From: Polaribacter vadi
GTDB lineage: Bacteria > Bacteroidota > Bacteroidia > Flavobacteriales > Flavobacteriaceae
Assembly (NCBI RefSeq): GCF_001761365.1
Contig: NZ_CP017477.1
Coordinates: 766,501 to 830,500, forward strand
Direction: 5' to 3'
DNA length: 64,000 bases
Position numbers and translations under genes: made by a program. Below, one piece after another: positions 1-9,070 of the stretch. Position 1 is the stretch's first letter, and each line of letters opens with the position of its first letter. Under the pieces are notes generated by a model. The model did not search any database, was not told where the DNA came from, and worked only from the letters and a program-made list of their open reading frames with translations.

Positions 1-187
1 ATGTTGCTATAAAACTTACAACTTCCTTTAAAACAATAACCGCTATAAAACCAATTAATGCAAACCAAACTAAAGGGTTTTCATAAATACTTAAAGGATT
101 TTGATACGACTTAAAAGCATTTACAAGTGCAAAAAATGTTATTAGTATAAATAGTATATAAACTATAGATTGAATCTTTTTTTTCAT
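1..187 (-). CDS. ccoP: Cytochrome c oxidase cbb3-type subunit III, N-terminal part (cut by window edge)
   Basis: The reading frame starts at an ATG at 187 and runs off the left edge, so only about 62 residues are visible. It begins MKKKIQSIVYILFILITFF, a membrane segment, followed by a short loop rich in Asn/Pro/Tyr and a second hydrophobic stretch. This matches the N-terminal anchor of flavobacterial CcoP, the membrane-bound dihaem cytochrome c that passes electrons to the cbb3 oxidase core. The haem motifs would lie beyond the edge and are not seen. It is 13 bases downstream of the small ccoQ gene and is the last visible gene of the ccoS-ccoNO-ccoQ-ccoP run, where ccoP is expected. Identity comes mainly from position plus the N-terminal pattern. 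Confidence 0.8.
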   Translation of the reverse strand, partial: MKKKIQSIVYILFILITFFALVNAFKSYQNPLSIYENPLVWFALIGFIAVIVLKEVVSFIAT

Positions 188-200
188 GATAATGCTGTTT

Positions 201-368
201 TTATTGATCTAAAGGAATATTACTAACCTTATTGATGTACTCTTTCTTTGCTGTAAACACCCACCAAAATAAGGCTACAAAAAAAGTAAAGAATATAAGG
301 AGTGATATTAATGGATATATTTCTATACCAGTAATTGTTTCTAAATGGCCTTTTATAAATTTAAACAT
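201..368 (-). CDS. ccoQ: CcoQ/FixQ-like small subunit of cbb3 oxidase
   Basis: A 55-codon ORF starting MFKFIKGHLETITGIEIYPL, with one transmembrane segment at about residues 18-40 (IYPLISLLIFFTFFVALFWW) and a short charged tail. Size, single membrane span and position between the fused ccoNO gene and ccoP fit CcoQ, an assembly/stability subunit of cbb3 oxidases. Sequence conservation in this family is low, so the call depends on context. It begins 4 bases after the ccoNO stop, suggesting cotranscription and perhaps translational coupling. Confidence 0.75.
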   Translation of the reverse strand: MFKFIKGHLETITGIEIYPLISLLIFFTFFVALFWWVFTAKKEYINKVSNIPLDQ

Positions 369-372
369 ACTC

Positions 373-2568
373 TTAGTTTTTAGTAATTTTTTGTTCGTCT
401 TTAACTTTAATATCTGTCCCTAATCTTTGTATATAGGCAATAATTGCGACAACTTCTCTATCCTTCATTTCCACAAAGTCTTGTCCGTTTTCTTTAGCAT
501 ATTTTTTATCAGCCTCATAACTTTCAGCAAAATCTGGATCTTGATATAAATTCTCTTCGATTTGTTTTCCTTGAGCATCCATTAAAGCTTGTGCATTTGC
601 AATTTCTTCATCAGAATAAGGAACACCTAAAGAAACCATTGCTTCCATTTTAGTTACAGTATTCGATTTATCTAGCTTACTTCTAATTAACCATTTATAA
701 GATGGCATTATAGAACCTGGAGAGATGCTTTGTGGATCATAAAAATGATTTAAATGCCAACTATCAGAATATTTTGATCCAATTCTATGTAAATCTGGTC
801 CTGTACGTTTACTTCCCCATAAAAATGGATGATCATACACAAATTCTCCTGCTTTAGAGTATTCTCCATAACGTTCTACTTCACTCCTAAAAGGTCTTAC
901 CATTTGTGAATGACAACCTACACAACCTTCTCTAATATATAAATCACGTCCTTCTAATTCTAAAGGTGTATAAGGTTTTACACTACTTATAGTTGGGATG
1001 TTAGATTTTACTAACAACGTTGGTACAATTTGAATAATACCTCCAATTAAAATGGCAATTGTTGCAAAAATTGTTAATTTGATAGGTTTTCTTTCTAACC
1101 AAGTATGGTAACCTTCACCTTTTCTTCTGTGTTTAGAAATTTTTGTTAAAGCTGTAGCTTCTGCTAACTCATCTTCTACTCCACTTCCTTGTTTTACGGT
1201 TCTTACAACATTGTACAACATTACAATAGCTCCAATTATAAACATGGTTCCACCAATAGCGCGCATCCAATACATAGGAATAATTTCGTTTACTGTTTCT
1301 AAGAAATTACCATACGTTAAAGATCCATCAGGATTAAATTGTTTCCACATTGATGCTTGCACAAAACCTGCCACATACATTGGTAAAGCATATAATATAA
1401 TTCCTAAAGTTCCAATCCAAAAATGGAAATTAGCTAATGATTTAGAGTATAAAGTAGTTTTAAACATTCTTGGAATCATCCAATATAGCATACCAAATGT
1501 GAAGAAACCATTCCAAGCTAATGCACCAACATGAACGTGAGCAATAATCCAATCACTAAAGTGAGCAATTGCATTTACGTTTTTAAGTGATAACATGGGT
1601 CCTTCAAAAGTTGCCATTCCATAACCAGTAATTGCAACTACCATAAATTTTAAAACAGGATCTGTTCTTACTTTATCCCAAGCACCTCTTAAAGTTAAAA
1701 GTCCATTGATCATACCACCCCAAGATGGTGCTAATAACATAATAGAAAATGCAACTCCTAAATTTTGAGCCCAGTTTGGCAAAGAAGTGTATAATAAATG
1801 GTGAGGTCCTGCCCAGATATAAATAAAGATTAAAGACCAAAAATGCACAATTGATAATCTATAAGAATATACAGGTCTGTTTGCTGCTTTAGGAACAAAA
1901 TAATACATCAATCCTAAAAACGGTGTTGTTAAGAAAAACGCTACTGCATTGTGTCCATACCACCATTGCACAAGTGCATCTTGCACACCTGCATATACTG
2001 AGTAACTTTTTAAGAAACCAACAGGCAATGCTAAACTGTTAAAAATATGTAGAACTGCAACTGTTACAAAAGTTCCTAAATAGAACCAAATTGCTACGTA
2101 TAAATGACGTTGTCTTCTCTGTAAGATTGTCCAAATCATGTTTACACCAAATGCAACCCAAACCAAAGCAATCATAATATCTATAGGCCATTCTAATTCT
2201 GCATATTCTTTTGATGATGTATACCCTAAAGGAAGTGTAATTGCTGCTGCAACAATAATTGCTTGCCAACCCCAAAAGTTAAAATTACTTAAAAAGTTAC
2301 TTGCCATTCTTGCTTTTAGCAATCGTTGCAAAGAATAATAAACCCCAGCGTAAATTGCATTACCAACAAAGGCGAAAATTACAGCATTGGTATGTAAAGG
2401 TCTTAAACGTCCAAAACTTAACCACGAAATTCCGTCAGTTACATTTGGGAATAAAAACATAAATGCCAAAAGCAAACCAACACTAAAACCAACTATCCCC
2501 CAAATTAGGGTAGCATAAATAAACTTCTTGACTATTTTATTGTCATAATAAAACTGTTGCATCTCCAT
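373..2568 (-). CDS. ccoNO: Fused cbb3-type cytochrome c oxidase subunits I and II (CcoN-CcoO)
   Basis: 731 residues. The N-terminal part (about 1-460) is the 12-helix haem-copper oxidase core, with candidate haem and copper ligands at His59 (PLHTNAV), His206 (WYGHNAV), His256/257 (GPHHLL) and His344/346 (AHVHVG). After a short linker and another membrane helix (about 495-520), the C-terminal part (about 535-700) is a CcoO-type monohaem cytochrome c with CVGCH at 549-553 and a downstream Met-rich region. The enzyme reduces O2 with high affinity and pumps protons in the inner membrane. Fusion of subunits I and II is typical of Bacteroidota. The gene follows ccoS by 16 bases. An internal ATG two codons downstream is an alternative start. 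Confidence 0.97.
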   Translation of the reverse strand: MEMQQFYYDNKIVKKFIYATLIWGIVGFSVGLLLAFMFLFPNVTDGISWLSFGRLRPLHTNAVIFAFVGNAIYAGVYYSLQRLLKARMASNFLSNFNFWGWQAIIVAAAITLPLGYTSSKEYAELEWPIDIMIALVWVAFGVNMIWTILQRRQRHLYVAIWFYLGTFVTVAVLHIFNSLALPVGFLKSYSVYAGVQDALVQWWYGHNAVAFFLTTPFLGLMYYFVPKAANRPVYSYRLSIVHFWSLIFIYIWAGPHHLLYTSLPNWAQNLGVAFSIMLLAPSWGGMINGLLTLRGAWDKVRTDPVLKFMVVAITGYGMATFEGPMLSLKNVNAIAHFSDWIIAHVHVGALAWNGFFTFGMLYWMIPRMFKTTLYSKSLANFHFWIGTLGIILYALPMYVAGFVQASMWKQFNPDGSLTYGNFLETVNEIIPMYWMRAIGGTMFIIGAIVMLYNVVRTVKQGSGVEDELAEATALTKISKHRRKGEGYHTWLERKPIKLTIFATIAILIGGIIQIVPTLLVKSNIPTISSVKPYTPLELEGRDLYIREGCVGCHSQMVRPFRSEVERYGEYSKAGEFVYDHPFLWGSKRTGPDLHRIGSKYSDSWHLNHFYDPQSISPGSIMPSYKWLIRSKLDKSNTVTKMEAMVSLGVPYSDEEIANAQALMDAQGKQIEENLYQDPDFAESYEADKKYAKENGQDFVEMKDREVVAIIAYIQRLGTDIKVKDEQKITKN

Positions 2569-2584
2569 AATTAAAATCTAAATT

Positions 2585-2752
2585 TTACTTGTTTTTTTTA
2601 TCTTCTTTTACGAGTTCATCATCAAACAGCATTCTAACTGAAGGCGTGTATGAATCATCATACTGCCCTTTTTTTACTGAATAAATAAATGCAATAAAGA
2701 ATACAATTGCCACTAGAATACTTAGTGTTAGTAGTAGGTATATTACGCTCAT
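2585..2752 (-). CDS. ccoS: Cbb3-type cytochrome oxidase assembly protein CcoS
   Basis: A 55-residue protein, MSVIYLLLTLSILVAIVFF..., with one N-terminal membrane helix and the conserved segment GQYDDSYTPSVRMLFDDE of CcoS. CcoS is needed for cofactor insertion into the cbb3 core. I place the start at the ATG at 2752, not the longer frame at 2779, because MSVIYLLL is the usual family start and the promoter-like element at 2777-2784 would overlap the longer version. First gene of the oxidase operon. Confidence 0.93.
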   Translation of the reverse strand: MSVIYLLLTLSILVAIVFFIAFIYSVKKGQYDDSYTPSVRMLFDDELVKEDKKNK

Positions 2753-2776
2753 ATCTTGCCTGATAATTTGATACAT

Positions 2777-2784
2777 CAAAAATA
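2777..2784 (-). promoter_or_regulatory. Promoter -7 element of the ccoS-ccoNO operon
   Basis: On the minus strand this reads TATTTTTG, an exact match to the Bacteroidota TAnnTTTG element. It lies about 25 bases before the chosen ccoS start. The centre of the FNR-like palindrome at 2807-2820 is 33 bases upstream of the centre of this element, which puts it near -41 of the expected transcription start, the usual activator position. Confidence 0.6.
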
Positions 2785-2806
2785 ATAAGCATCTAATTCT
2801 TAAAAT

Positions 2807-2820
2807 ATGACATTTATCAT
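2807..2820. promoter_or_regulatory. FNR/CRP-family-like operator upstream of ccoS
   Basis: ATGACATTTATCAT, an imperfect palindrome with the half-site architecture of CRP/FNR-family operators (five bases, four-base spacer, five bases). A perfect version occurs upstream of ccoI at the same distance from its promoter element. Direct sequence observation; binding by an oxygen-responsive regulator is inference from the function of the genes. Confidence 0.65.
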
Positions 2821-2851
2821 GTTTCTTAATAAAATGTTAATGCTTTTTGAT

Positions 2852-4213
2852 TTATATAGTTTGTGAAAATAATTTTGTGGTTGGTTTTTTTGATAATAAA
2901 TGCACATCAAAAGCCATACAGATATTTCTGATAAAAGGTCTTGCCTTTTCTGGTATTGATAAGGATGATTTTTCTATTTGAACCAAACCATCTTCTTCTA
3001 ATTCTTTTAATAATGCTAAATGTGTATCAATATTTTTTATTTGAGTTTCTTTTGTATCCCAAGAAGTCTTAAAATGACACATCATATTCAAAATGTGTTT
3101 TCTAATGACTGTATCTTCTTCTGATAAAATATGACCTCTAAAAACAGAGATTTCACCTTTATTTACAAGTTGCTGATATTCTTTAACTGTTTTAACATTT
3201 TGTGCAAAACCATACCAGGAATCAGAAATTGATGACATGCCCAAACCAACCATTAATTGTGTTTTGCTTGATGTGTATCCCATAAAATTTCTATGCAATG
3301 TCTTGTTGATGGTTGCTTTATACAAACTATCCGATTTTAATGCAAAATGATCCATGCCAATTTCTTCATAACCTAATTCTGCAAACAACTCTTTACCAAT
3401 TTCATACAAATGCCTTTTTTCTTCGTCTTTTGGCAAATCATCTTCATTAAAACCTCTTTGCCCAACTCCTTTTACCCAAGGCACATGAGCATAACTGTAA
3501 AATGAAATTCTATCTGGTTGTAATTCTTTTGTTTTGTTAATGCTATAAATTACGTTTTCTTTGGTTTGATGAGGAAGTCCGAAAATTAAATCGTGACTCA
3601 CAGATGTATAGCCAATTTCTCTTGCCCATTTTGTAACTTGTTCAACAGCTTCAAAAGGTTGTACTCTATGAATTGCTTCTTGTACTTTTAAGTTATAATC
3701 TTGCACACCAAAACTTACTCTTTCAAAGCCACAATTGTACAAAGTTTGCAATTGGTCTTTAGTTGTATTATTTGGATGACCTTCGAAGCTAAATTCAGCT
3801 TCTGGATGCTTTTTTGCTATTTTAAAAAGTCCGTCCATTAAAATTTGTAATTGCTCTTTTGAGAAAAAAGTAGGAGTTCCTCCACCTAAATGTAATTCTT
3901 TAACGATAGGTGTTTCATCAACTAAATTAACATATAACTGCCATTCTTTTAAAACGGTTTGTATGTATTCTTCTTCAACTTCGTGTCTTTTCGTAATGTG
4001 TTTATGACAAGCACAAAACGTACACAGACTCTCGCAAAAAGGTAAATGAATGTATAAACTGATACCTTCTTTTTCGTTTGATTTTATAAATGATTTCTTA
4101 AAACTTTCAATCCATTTTTCTTTGCTAAAAGTTGCAGCATCCCAAAAAGGAACAGTTGGATAACTCGTATATCTTGGTCCTGAAATATTGTATTTTTGAA
4201 TTAATGATTTCAT
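2852..4213 (-). CDS. hemN: Oxygen-independent coproporphyrinogen III oxidase (radical SAM)
   Basis: 453 residues, normal HemN length. It converts coproporphyrinogen III to protoporphyrinogen IX without oxygen, in the cytoplasm. The radical-SAM cluster motif CxxxCxxC is at Cys60, Cys64 and Cys67 (FCESLCTFCACHK), preceded by YIHLPF; GGGTPTF follows and the HemN C-terminal domain is present. The extra Cys two residues after the third ligand is typical of true HemN rather than HemW. The ATG overlaps the ccoI stop in TAATG, so translation is coupled to ccoI. Placement between ccoI and ccoS links haem supply to cbb3 assembly under low oxygen. Confidence 0.95.
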   Translation of the reverse strand: MKSLIQKYNISGPRYTSYPTVPFWDAATFSKEKWIESFKKSFIKSNEKEGISLYIHLPFCESLCTFCACHKHITKRHEVEEEYIQTVLKEWQLYVNLVDETPIVKELHLGGGTPTFFSKEQLQILMDGLFKIAKKHPEAEFSFEGHPNNTTKDQLQTLYNCGFERVSFGVQDYNLKVQEAIHRVQPFEAVEQVTKWAREIGYTSVSHDLIFGLPHQTKENVIYSINKTKELQPDRISFYSYAHVPWVKGVGQRGFNEDDLPKDEEKRHLYEIGKELFAELGYEEIGMDHFALKSDSLYKATINKTLHRNFMGYTSSKTQLMVGLGMSSISDSWYGFAQNVKTVKEYQQLVNKGEISVFRGHILSEEDTVIRKHILNMMCHFKTSWDTKETQIKNIDTHLALLKELEEDGLVQIEKSSLSIPEKARPFIRNICMAFDVHLLSKKPTTKLFSQTI

Positions 4214-6591
4214 TATCTATTTATTTTTTTTCCTAATAAATTAGTGGCAACTGTTGTAAAAACAACCACACTTATAGAGCTTAAAGGCATTAAAATTGCT
4301 GCTATTACTGGTTTTAACTGACCTGTTGTTGCAAAGTATAATCCTATTAAATTGTAACATAAAGAAAGTATAAAACAGTATTTTATAATTGTAATCGCTT
4401 TTTTTGAAGCTTGTAAAAACGTTCCTATTTTATGAAATTGTGAAGCATCTAAAATAGCATCACAAGCAGGAGAAAACACATTTATATTTTCTGATAAAGC
4501 AATCCCAACATCACTTTGTGCTAAAGCTCCAGCATCATTTAAACCATCTCCAACCATCACAACTTTTTTATGTTCTTGTTGTAATTTTGCAATAACATTT
4601 AATTTATCATTGGGTTTTTGATTGAATAATAAATTTGTGTTTTTAGGTAAATTTTCTTTTAAATAATCTCTTTCGCCTTCATTATCGCCAGAAACAACTG
4701 CCAAATCATAATCGTTTTTTAGAGAGTTTAAAAGTGCAACAACCTCTTTTCTGTATGAATTTTTAAAAGTAAATTTCCCTTTATAAACATCATTAAAACT
4801 GATATGAACAGCTGTATCTAAAGAGCTTTTTTCGTTTTCATTCTTCACAAAAAAAGCAGCGCCTAATTTTAGGGAAGTTTCCTTATATTTTGCTTTGATT
4901 CCATTCCCAACAACTTCATCATAATTTGTTATTTCTAAGGTTTCTAAATCTGCAAAAGTGTTGTATAAATTTCTACTTAATGGATGATTGGAAGCTCGTA
5001 AAGCACTTTTTAAAATCCTTTTTTCTTGTTGATTTAAAGCAATTCCATTGTAAGAAATAGTGCTTTCTTTATTGGTGGTAAGTGTACCTGTTTTATCAAA
5101 AATAATAGAATTTATTCCTGCTAATTGCTCGATAACTGTGGCATTTTTTAAATAGAATTTTTGCTTTCCAAAAATGCGTAATAAATTCCCTAAAGTAAAT
5201 GGTGCTGCCAATGCAATTGCACAAGGACAAGCAATAATTAAAACTGCTGTAAAAACATTTAAGGCTTTGCTAGCATCATAAAATAGCCAAAATGACGTAG
5301 ATAAAAATGCGCCTGATAACACAAAAATGGTAAAATTTTTACTGATGTTATCTGTTAGTGTTTTAAAGGTGGATGATTTATCTTTTGCGAAAACATCGTT
5401 ACTCCAAAGTTGTGTTAAATAACTCTGAGAAACAGAAGTTAAAACTTCCATTTCTATAATTCCTGATAACTGTTTGCCTCCAGCAAATAATTTATCTCCA
5501 GATTTTTTGGCAACTGGCACAGCTTCTCCAGTAACAAAACTGTAATCTATTTGTGCATTTCCGTTGATTAAAATACCATCTACAGGAATTAATTCTTGAT
5601 TTCTTATTAATAATCTATCGCCTTTTTCTACATCGTAAATCTGAACATTTTCTTCTTTATTGTTCGCTAAAATTCGAGTTACTGCAATTGGAAAATACGA
5701 TTTATAATCCCTTTCAAAAGATAAGAAGTTGTAAGTTTTTTGTTGAAAATACTTTCCTAACAATAAAAAGAAAACCAAGCCTGTTAAACTATCAAAAAAA
5801 CCAGTTCCTAAATCGAAAATAATTTCTACAGAACTTCTAACAAACAATACCAAAATACCCAAGGCAATTGGCACATCAATATTTAAAATTTTTGAACGCA
5901 AACCTTTATAAGCAGATATAAAATAATCTTTACCAGCGTAAAAAACAACAGGTAAAGAGAAGAAAAACATCAACCATCGAAATATATTTTTGTATTCCTC
6001 TATCCAAAAACCATCAACTTCAAAATATTCTGGAAAAGATAGGAACATAACATTTCCAAACGCGAAACCTGCTACACCAAGTTTATAAATTAAACTTCTG
6101 TTAACTTTCTTTTTGCCAGCTTCATAATCTTCTAAACTTATATAAGGTTCGTAACCAATTGAACTTAATAAAAGCACAATTTCTTTTAGTGAAATAGTGC
6201 TAGAATTGTATGTTATTCTTACTGTTTTTTTAGGGAAATCTACTTGTGATGTTGTTATTTTTGAATTTAATTTATGCAAATTTTCTAACACCCAAATACA
6301 AGAACTACAATGAATATGAGGAATATATAATGTTACAATTTGTGTAGCATCATCATTAAAATCTAATAATTTATCGAGGATAGTTTTGTTGTCAAGAAAA
6401 TCGTATTTTCCTTGAATTTCTGTTGGAATTGCTCCTGGATTTTCTTGAAAATCGTAATAACAAGTTAAATCGTTTTCAGAAAAAATTTCATAAACAGTTT
6501 TACAACCATTGCAACAGAAACTTTTTTCCTCAACATTTATACTAGTATCATTACAAGAATCTCCACAATGATAGCACTGTATCGTATTCAT
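4213..6591 (-). CDS. ccoI: Cbb3-associated copper-translocating P1B-type ATPase (CcoI/FixI)
   Basis: 792 residues. Order: an N-terminal Cys-rich metal-binding segment (CYHCGDSC at 6-13 and CCNGC at 26-30), a heavy-metal-associated domain with HCSSC at 94-98, membrane helices, the actuator loop with TGE at 354-356, the ion-binding CPC at 455-457, phosphorylation site DKTGT at 499-503, hinge GDGLND and the final helices. This combination, including the N-terminal zinc-finger-like region, is typical of CcoI/FixI, which supplies copper to the CuB site of cbb3 oxidase. The gene lies just upstream of hemN (one-base overlap) and the cco structural genes, and has an FNR-like palindrome 51 bases upstream. 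Confidence 0.95.
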   Translation of the reverse strand: MNTIQCYHCGDSCNDTSINVEEKSFCCNGCKTVYEIFSENDLTCYYDFQENPGAIPTEIQGKYDFLDNKTILDKLLDFNDDATQIVTLYIPHIHCSSCIWVLENLHKLNSKITTSQVDFPKKTVRITYNSSTISLKEIVLLLSSIGYEPYISLEDYEAGKKKVNRSLIYKLGVAGFAFGNVMFLSFPEYFEVDGFWIEEYKNIFRWLMFFFSLPVVFYAGKDYFISAYKGLRSKILNIDVPIALGILVLFVRSSVEIIFDLGTGFFDSLTGLVFFLLLGKYFQQKTYNFLSFERDYKSYFPIAVTRILANNKEENVQIYDVEKGDRLLIRNQELIPVDGILINGNAQIDYSFVTGEAVPVAKKSGDKLFAGGKQLSGIIEMEVLTSVSQSYLTQLWSNDVFAKDKSSTFKTLTDNISKNFTIFVLSGAFLSTSFWLFYDASKALNVFTAVLIIACPCAIALAAPFTLGNLLRIFGKQKFYLKNATVIEQLAGINSIIFDKTGTLTTNKESTISYNGIALNQQEKRILKSALRASNHPLSRNLYNTFADLETLEITNYDEVVGNGIKAKYKETSLKLGAAFFVKNENEKSSLDTAVHISFNDVYKGKFTFKNSYRKEVVALLNSLKNDYDLAVVSGDNEGERDYLKENLPKNTNLLFNQKPNDKLNVIAKLQQEHKKVVMVGDGLNDAGALAQSDVGIALSENINVFSPACDAILDASQFHKIGTFLQASKKAITIIKYCFILSLCYNLIGLYFATTGQLKPVIAAILMPLSSISVVVFTTVATNLLGKKINR

Positions 6592-6611
6592 ATTTACTCT
6601 TTTGCCTAGTG

Positions 6612-6619
6612 CAAATTTC
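6612..6619 (-). promoter_or_regulatory. Probable -7 promoter element of ccoI-hemN
   Basis: Minus strand GAAATTTG, one mismatch from TAnnTTTG. Its centre is 33 bases downstream of the centre of the palindrome at 6642-6655, the same spacing as in front of ccoS. That shared spacing is the main reason for the call. Confidence 0.45.
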
Positions 6620-6641
6620 CGATAAGAATAAATTTTAAAAT

Positions 6642-6655
6642 ATGATATTTATCAT
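6642..6655. promoter_or_regulatory. FNR/CRP-family-like operator upstream of ccoI
   Basis: ATGATATTTATCAT, a perfect inverted repeat of ATGAT around a four-base spacer. It differs by one base from the copy in front of ccoS at 2807-2820. It probably binds a CRP/FNR-family activator that induces the copper ATPase and haem gene at low oxygen; this is inferred from context. Confidence 0.68.
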
Positions 6656-6706
6656 CTTTTAAAGATATTTGTTTCCCTAGTAAACTCATCTATTAAATAA
6701 GCAAAT

Positions 6707-6835
6707 ATGAACAATGTATTGTACGAAGTATTTGAAAATAGTATTGGTGCAGTTACAGGAACTACAATTCGTTTATTATCAGAATTTAAAAAGAATACCC
6801 AATTGCAAAGTTTAAAACTGGCTCATCAAACCTAA
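6707..6835 (+). CDS. Possible small protein, unknown function
   Basis: A 42-codon ORF starting MNNVLYEVFENSIGAVTGTT, with one moderately hydrophobic stretch and no family I recognise. It fills most of the gap between ccoI (divergent) and the end of the tamA-like gene (convergent), overlapping the latter by 50 bases. Composition looks protein-like, but the length is close to what chance gives. It could equally be non-coding. Confidence 0.3.
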   Translation: MNNVLYEVFENSIGAVTGTTIRLLSEFKKNTQLQSLKLAHQT

Positions 6836-9065
6836 AATCTAAGCGTTCTCCTTCTGGCAAACCAGGATCGTGAAAAGGCGCAGCTAAATCAAAACGAATT
6901 ACAAAACCTTGCACATCAATTCGCAAACCAACTCCTGCTCCCATTCCTAATTCGTTTATAAAGTTTGACGTGAATTTATCTTGCCCATTAAAACTTGGGT
7001 TTGCAAAAGAATTCCACACGTTTCCAGCATCAGCAAAAACAGCGCCTTTAAAGAAAGAATAAATAGGAAAACGATATTCAATATTGGCTTCTAAACGAAT
7101 ATTACCTGTTCTATCGAAAAAAGAACTGTTGTCTTCTGAAGTGGTATCTGCATAAGTTCCTGGTCCTAAAGAACGAATATTGAACGCTCTAACACTATAA
7201 GGACCTCCAGAAAAATATTGTTTAACAAAGGGCACAACATCAGAATTTCCATAAGCCAAACCATAACCTGCAAATAATCTTGTTGCTATTTTTTGTTCTT
7301 TATTTCTACCAAAATTAAAATGATATCTAAAATCAACATCGGCTTTTGCATATTGTGCGTATTCTAATCCTAAAAATTCTTTTGATGTGCTTGTAGACGA
7401 TTCTTTATCAAATAAACTAATAGAATTTCCTGCAACATCTAAAGTACTATTTACATAAAATTGATGAGTTTTTGATGAGCTTACCATTTCATTATACGTA
7501 AAAGCAAAGGTTAAACCCGATATAAATTGCTGATCGAAACTTCGCTTTAAAAATGGATTATCTTCTAATATTTGCTCAAATTCTGGTGTTGTATTCGATA
7601 AGCGTGTGTAATTTACAGAGATTGGGTTGAATTCGTATGTAATATATTTATTCGCGTTCCAAACATAACCAAAAAGTGCAGTTCCAGAAAGTAACGTATA
7701 TAATTCACTTCTGCTTAAATAGGTTGCACTTAAACTCGTTTTTGTTTTTGGAATCGAATATTCGAAAAAATCTTCTCTAAAAGAAAAAGGAGATATTACT
7801 CTTGGAAAAATTAATTCGGATTTTAACCCTAATTCTAAACTGCTTAAACCTGAATTATCTCCACCAGAAACTTGAGTCTCATAACCAATTGTAGAGCTTA
7901 TGTTTAAAGTTTCACCACCTTTAAATAAATTTCTGTTACTAAAAGTTAAGCCTAAAGTTGGCCCTGCAAAATTATTAGATTTTGTAACTGCTTGCAATTC
8001 TGCACGAAGCGCTCTTTTTGTTAAAGGCGATAAAAAAATGTTTGCTTCCAGATTCCCTTCATTACCAGTTATGGTAGAATCTAATTCTTTATATTGAATG
8101 TTCACATATTTATAAGCACCAATTGAAGACAAACGTCTTGCAGTGTTTTTAGAGGTTATTGGGTTGTAATTACTTCCTTTTTTTAAAGTGATAAATTCGT
8201 CTAAAAATTCAGGTTTAAAAAATATTTCATCTTGATAATAATTTATAGAATCGAATTTAATAGCCTTTGTAGTTGTGGAATCTTTTAAATTGTAATTAGG
8301 ATATACATTAATTGTTTTTAAAGTATAAGGAACAGTAGATTTTTTAGGCACGTTTGCTTTTAATTTTAAAAATAAATCAAACTTTTTATTTGTATATTGA
8401 TTGGTATCTGCTTCAAAAATTAAAAAATTAGGATTAAAATTATAATACCCCATTTTCTTTAACTCAAGGTCTAAACGTTGACGTTCTAATTTCAAGTTAT
8501 TTAAATCGAAACGCATATCTTCTTGAAAAGGAGATGTTAAAGTGGCTTTTTTAATATCTTTATAAATTGGAGAAATCATACTATCAATCTTATAATTTGC
8601 CATTTTATAAGGTTTTGGTACTTTTAAAGTATAGGTTGCTGAAGCTCTTTTTTCTTTTTCATTAAAAGAAGAAACTACAGTGCTGTAAAAAAAACCGTTA
8701 TTTTCTAATCGATTTCTTAAAATATCTTCTACATCTAACAGCTCAACATCTTCTTGATAAACAGGCTCTTGACCAATTTTCTTATACAACCATCTATTAA
8801 TAAAACTGGTGTTTTCTTTCTGATTTTTATAGTAATAATACAAACCCAAATGCATTCCTAAAAATTTGGTATTTGGTTTAGGAGATACAACAGTTAATAA
8901 ATTTTCTTTTAGTTTATTTACTTTTTGTACAGATGAATCTGCATCAATCTTAATTTTTGCGCCTGTATATAAACGTTTACCTTCAGGAATAAATTTATTA
9001 ATACTGCAAGAATATAACAGTATTACTAAAAAAAATAAACTGATTTTAGTTTGTATATTTTTCAT
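6786..9065 (-). CDS. tamA: BamA/TamA-family outer membrane assembly protein (lipoprotein)
   Basis: 759 residues. The N-terminus is a lipoprotein signal with a lipobox ending at Cys20 (LLYSC), unusual for the proteobacterial family but common in Bacteroidota. POTRA-like modules occupy roughly 30-350, and the C-terminal half is a 16-strand barrel of the bacterial surface antigen family, with the conserved GGPYSVRAFNIR segment and a final aromatic residue (FAIGYSF). It acts in the outer membrane inserting barrel proteins with the long periplasmic TamB-like protein encoded 5 bases upstream. This pairing is why I prefer TamA over BamA. The last 50 bases overlap a doubtful small ORF on the other strand. 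Confidence 0.88.
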   Translation of the reverse strand: MKNIQTKISLFFLVILLYSCSINKFIPEGKRLYTGAKIKIDADSSVQKVNKLKENLLTVVSPKPNTKFLGMHLGLYYYYKNQKENTSFINRWLYKKIGQEPVYQEDVELLDVEDILRNRLENNGFFYSTVVSSFNEKEKRASATYTLKVPKPYKMANYKIDSMISPIYKDIKKATLTSPFQEDMRFDLNNLKLERQRLDLELKKMGYYNFNPNFLIFEADTNQYTNKKFDLFLKLKANVPKKSTVPYTLKTINVYPNYNLKDSTTTKAIKFDSINYYQDEIFFKPEFLDEFITLKKGSNYNPITSKNTARRLSSIGAYKYVNIQYKELDSTITGNEGNLEANIFLSPLTKRALRAELQAVTKSNNFAGPTLGLTFSNRNLFKGGETLNISSTIGYETQVSGGDNSGLSSLELGLKSELIFPRVISPFSFREDFFEYSIPKTKTSLSATYLSRSELYTLLSGTALFGYVWNANKYITYEFNPISVNYTRLSNTTPEFEQILEDNPFLKRSFDQQFISGLTFAFTYNEMVSSSKTHQFYVNSTLDVAGNSISLFDKESSTSTSKEFLGLEYAQYAKADVDFRYHFNFGRNKEQKIATRLFAGYGLAYGNSDVVPFVKQYFSGGPYSVRAFNIRSLGPGTYADTTSEDNSSFFDRTGNIRLEANIEYRFPIYSFFKGAVFADAGNVWNSFANPSFNGQDKFTSNFINELGMGAGVGLRIDVQGFVIRFDLAAPFHDPGLPEGERLDFRFDEPVLNFAIGYSF

Positions 9066-9070
9066 TTAAA

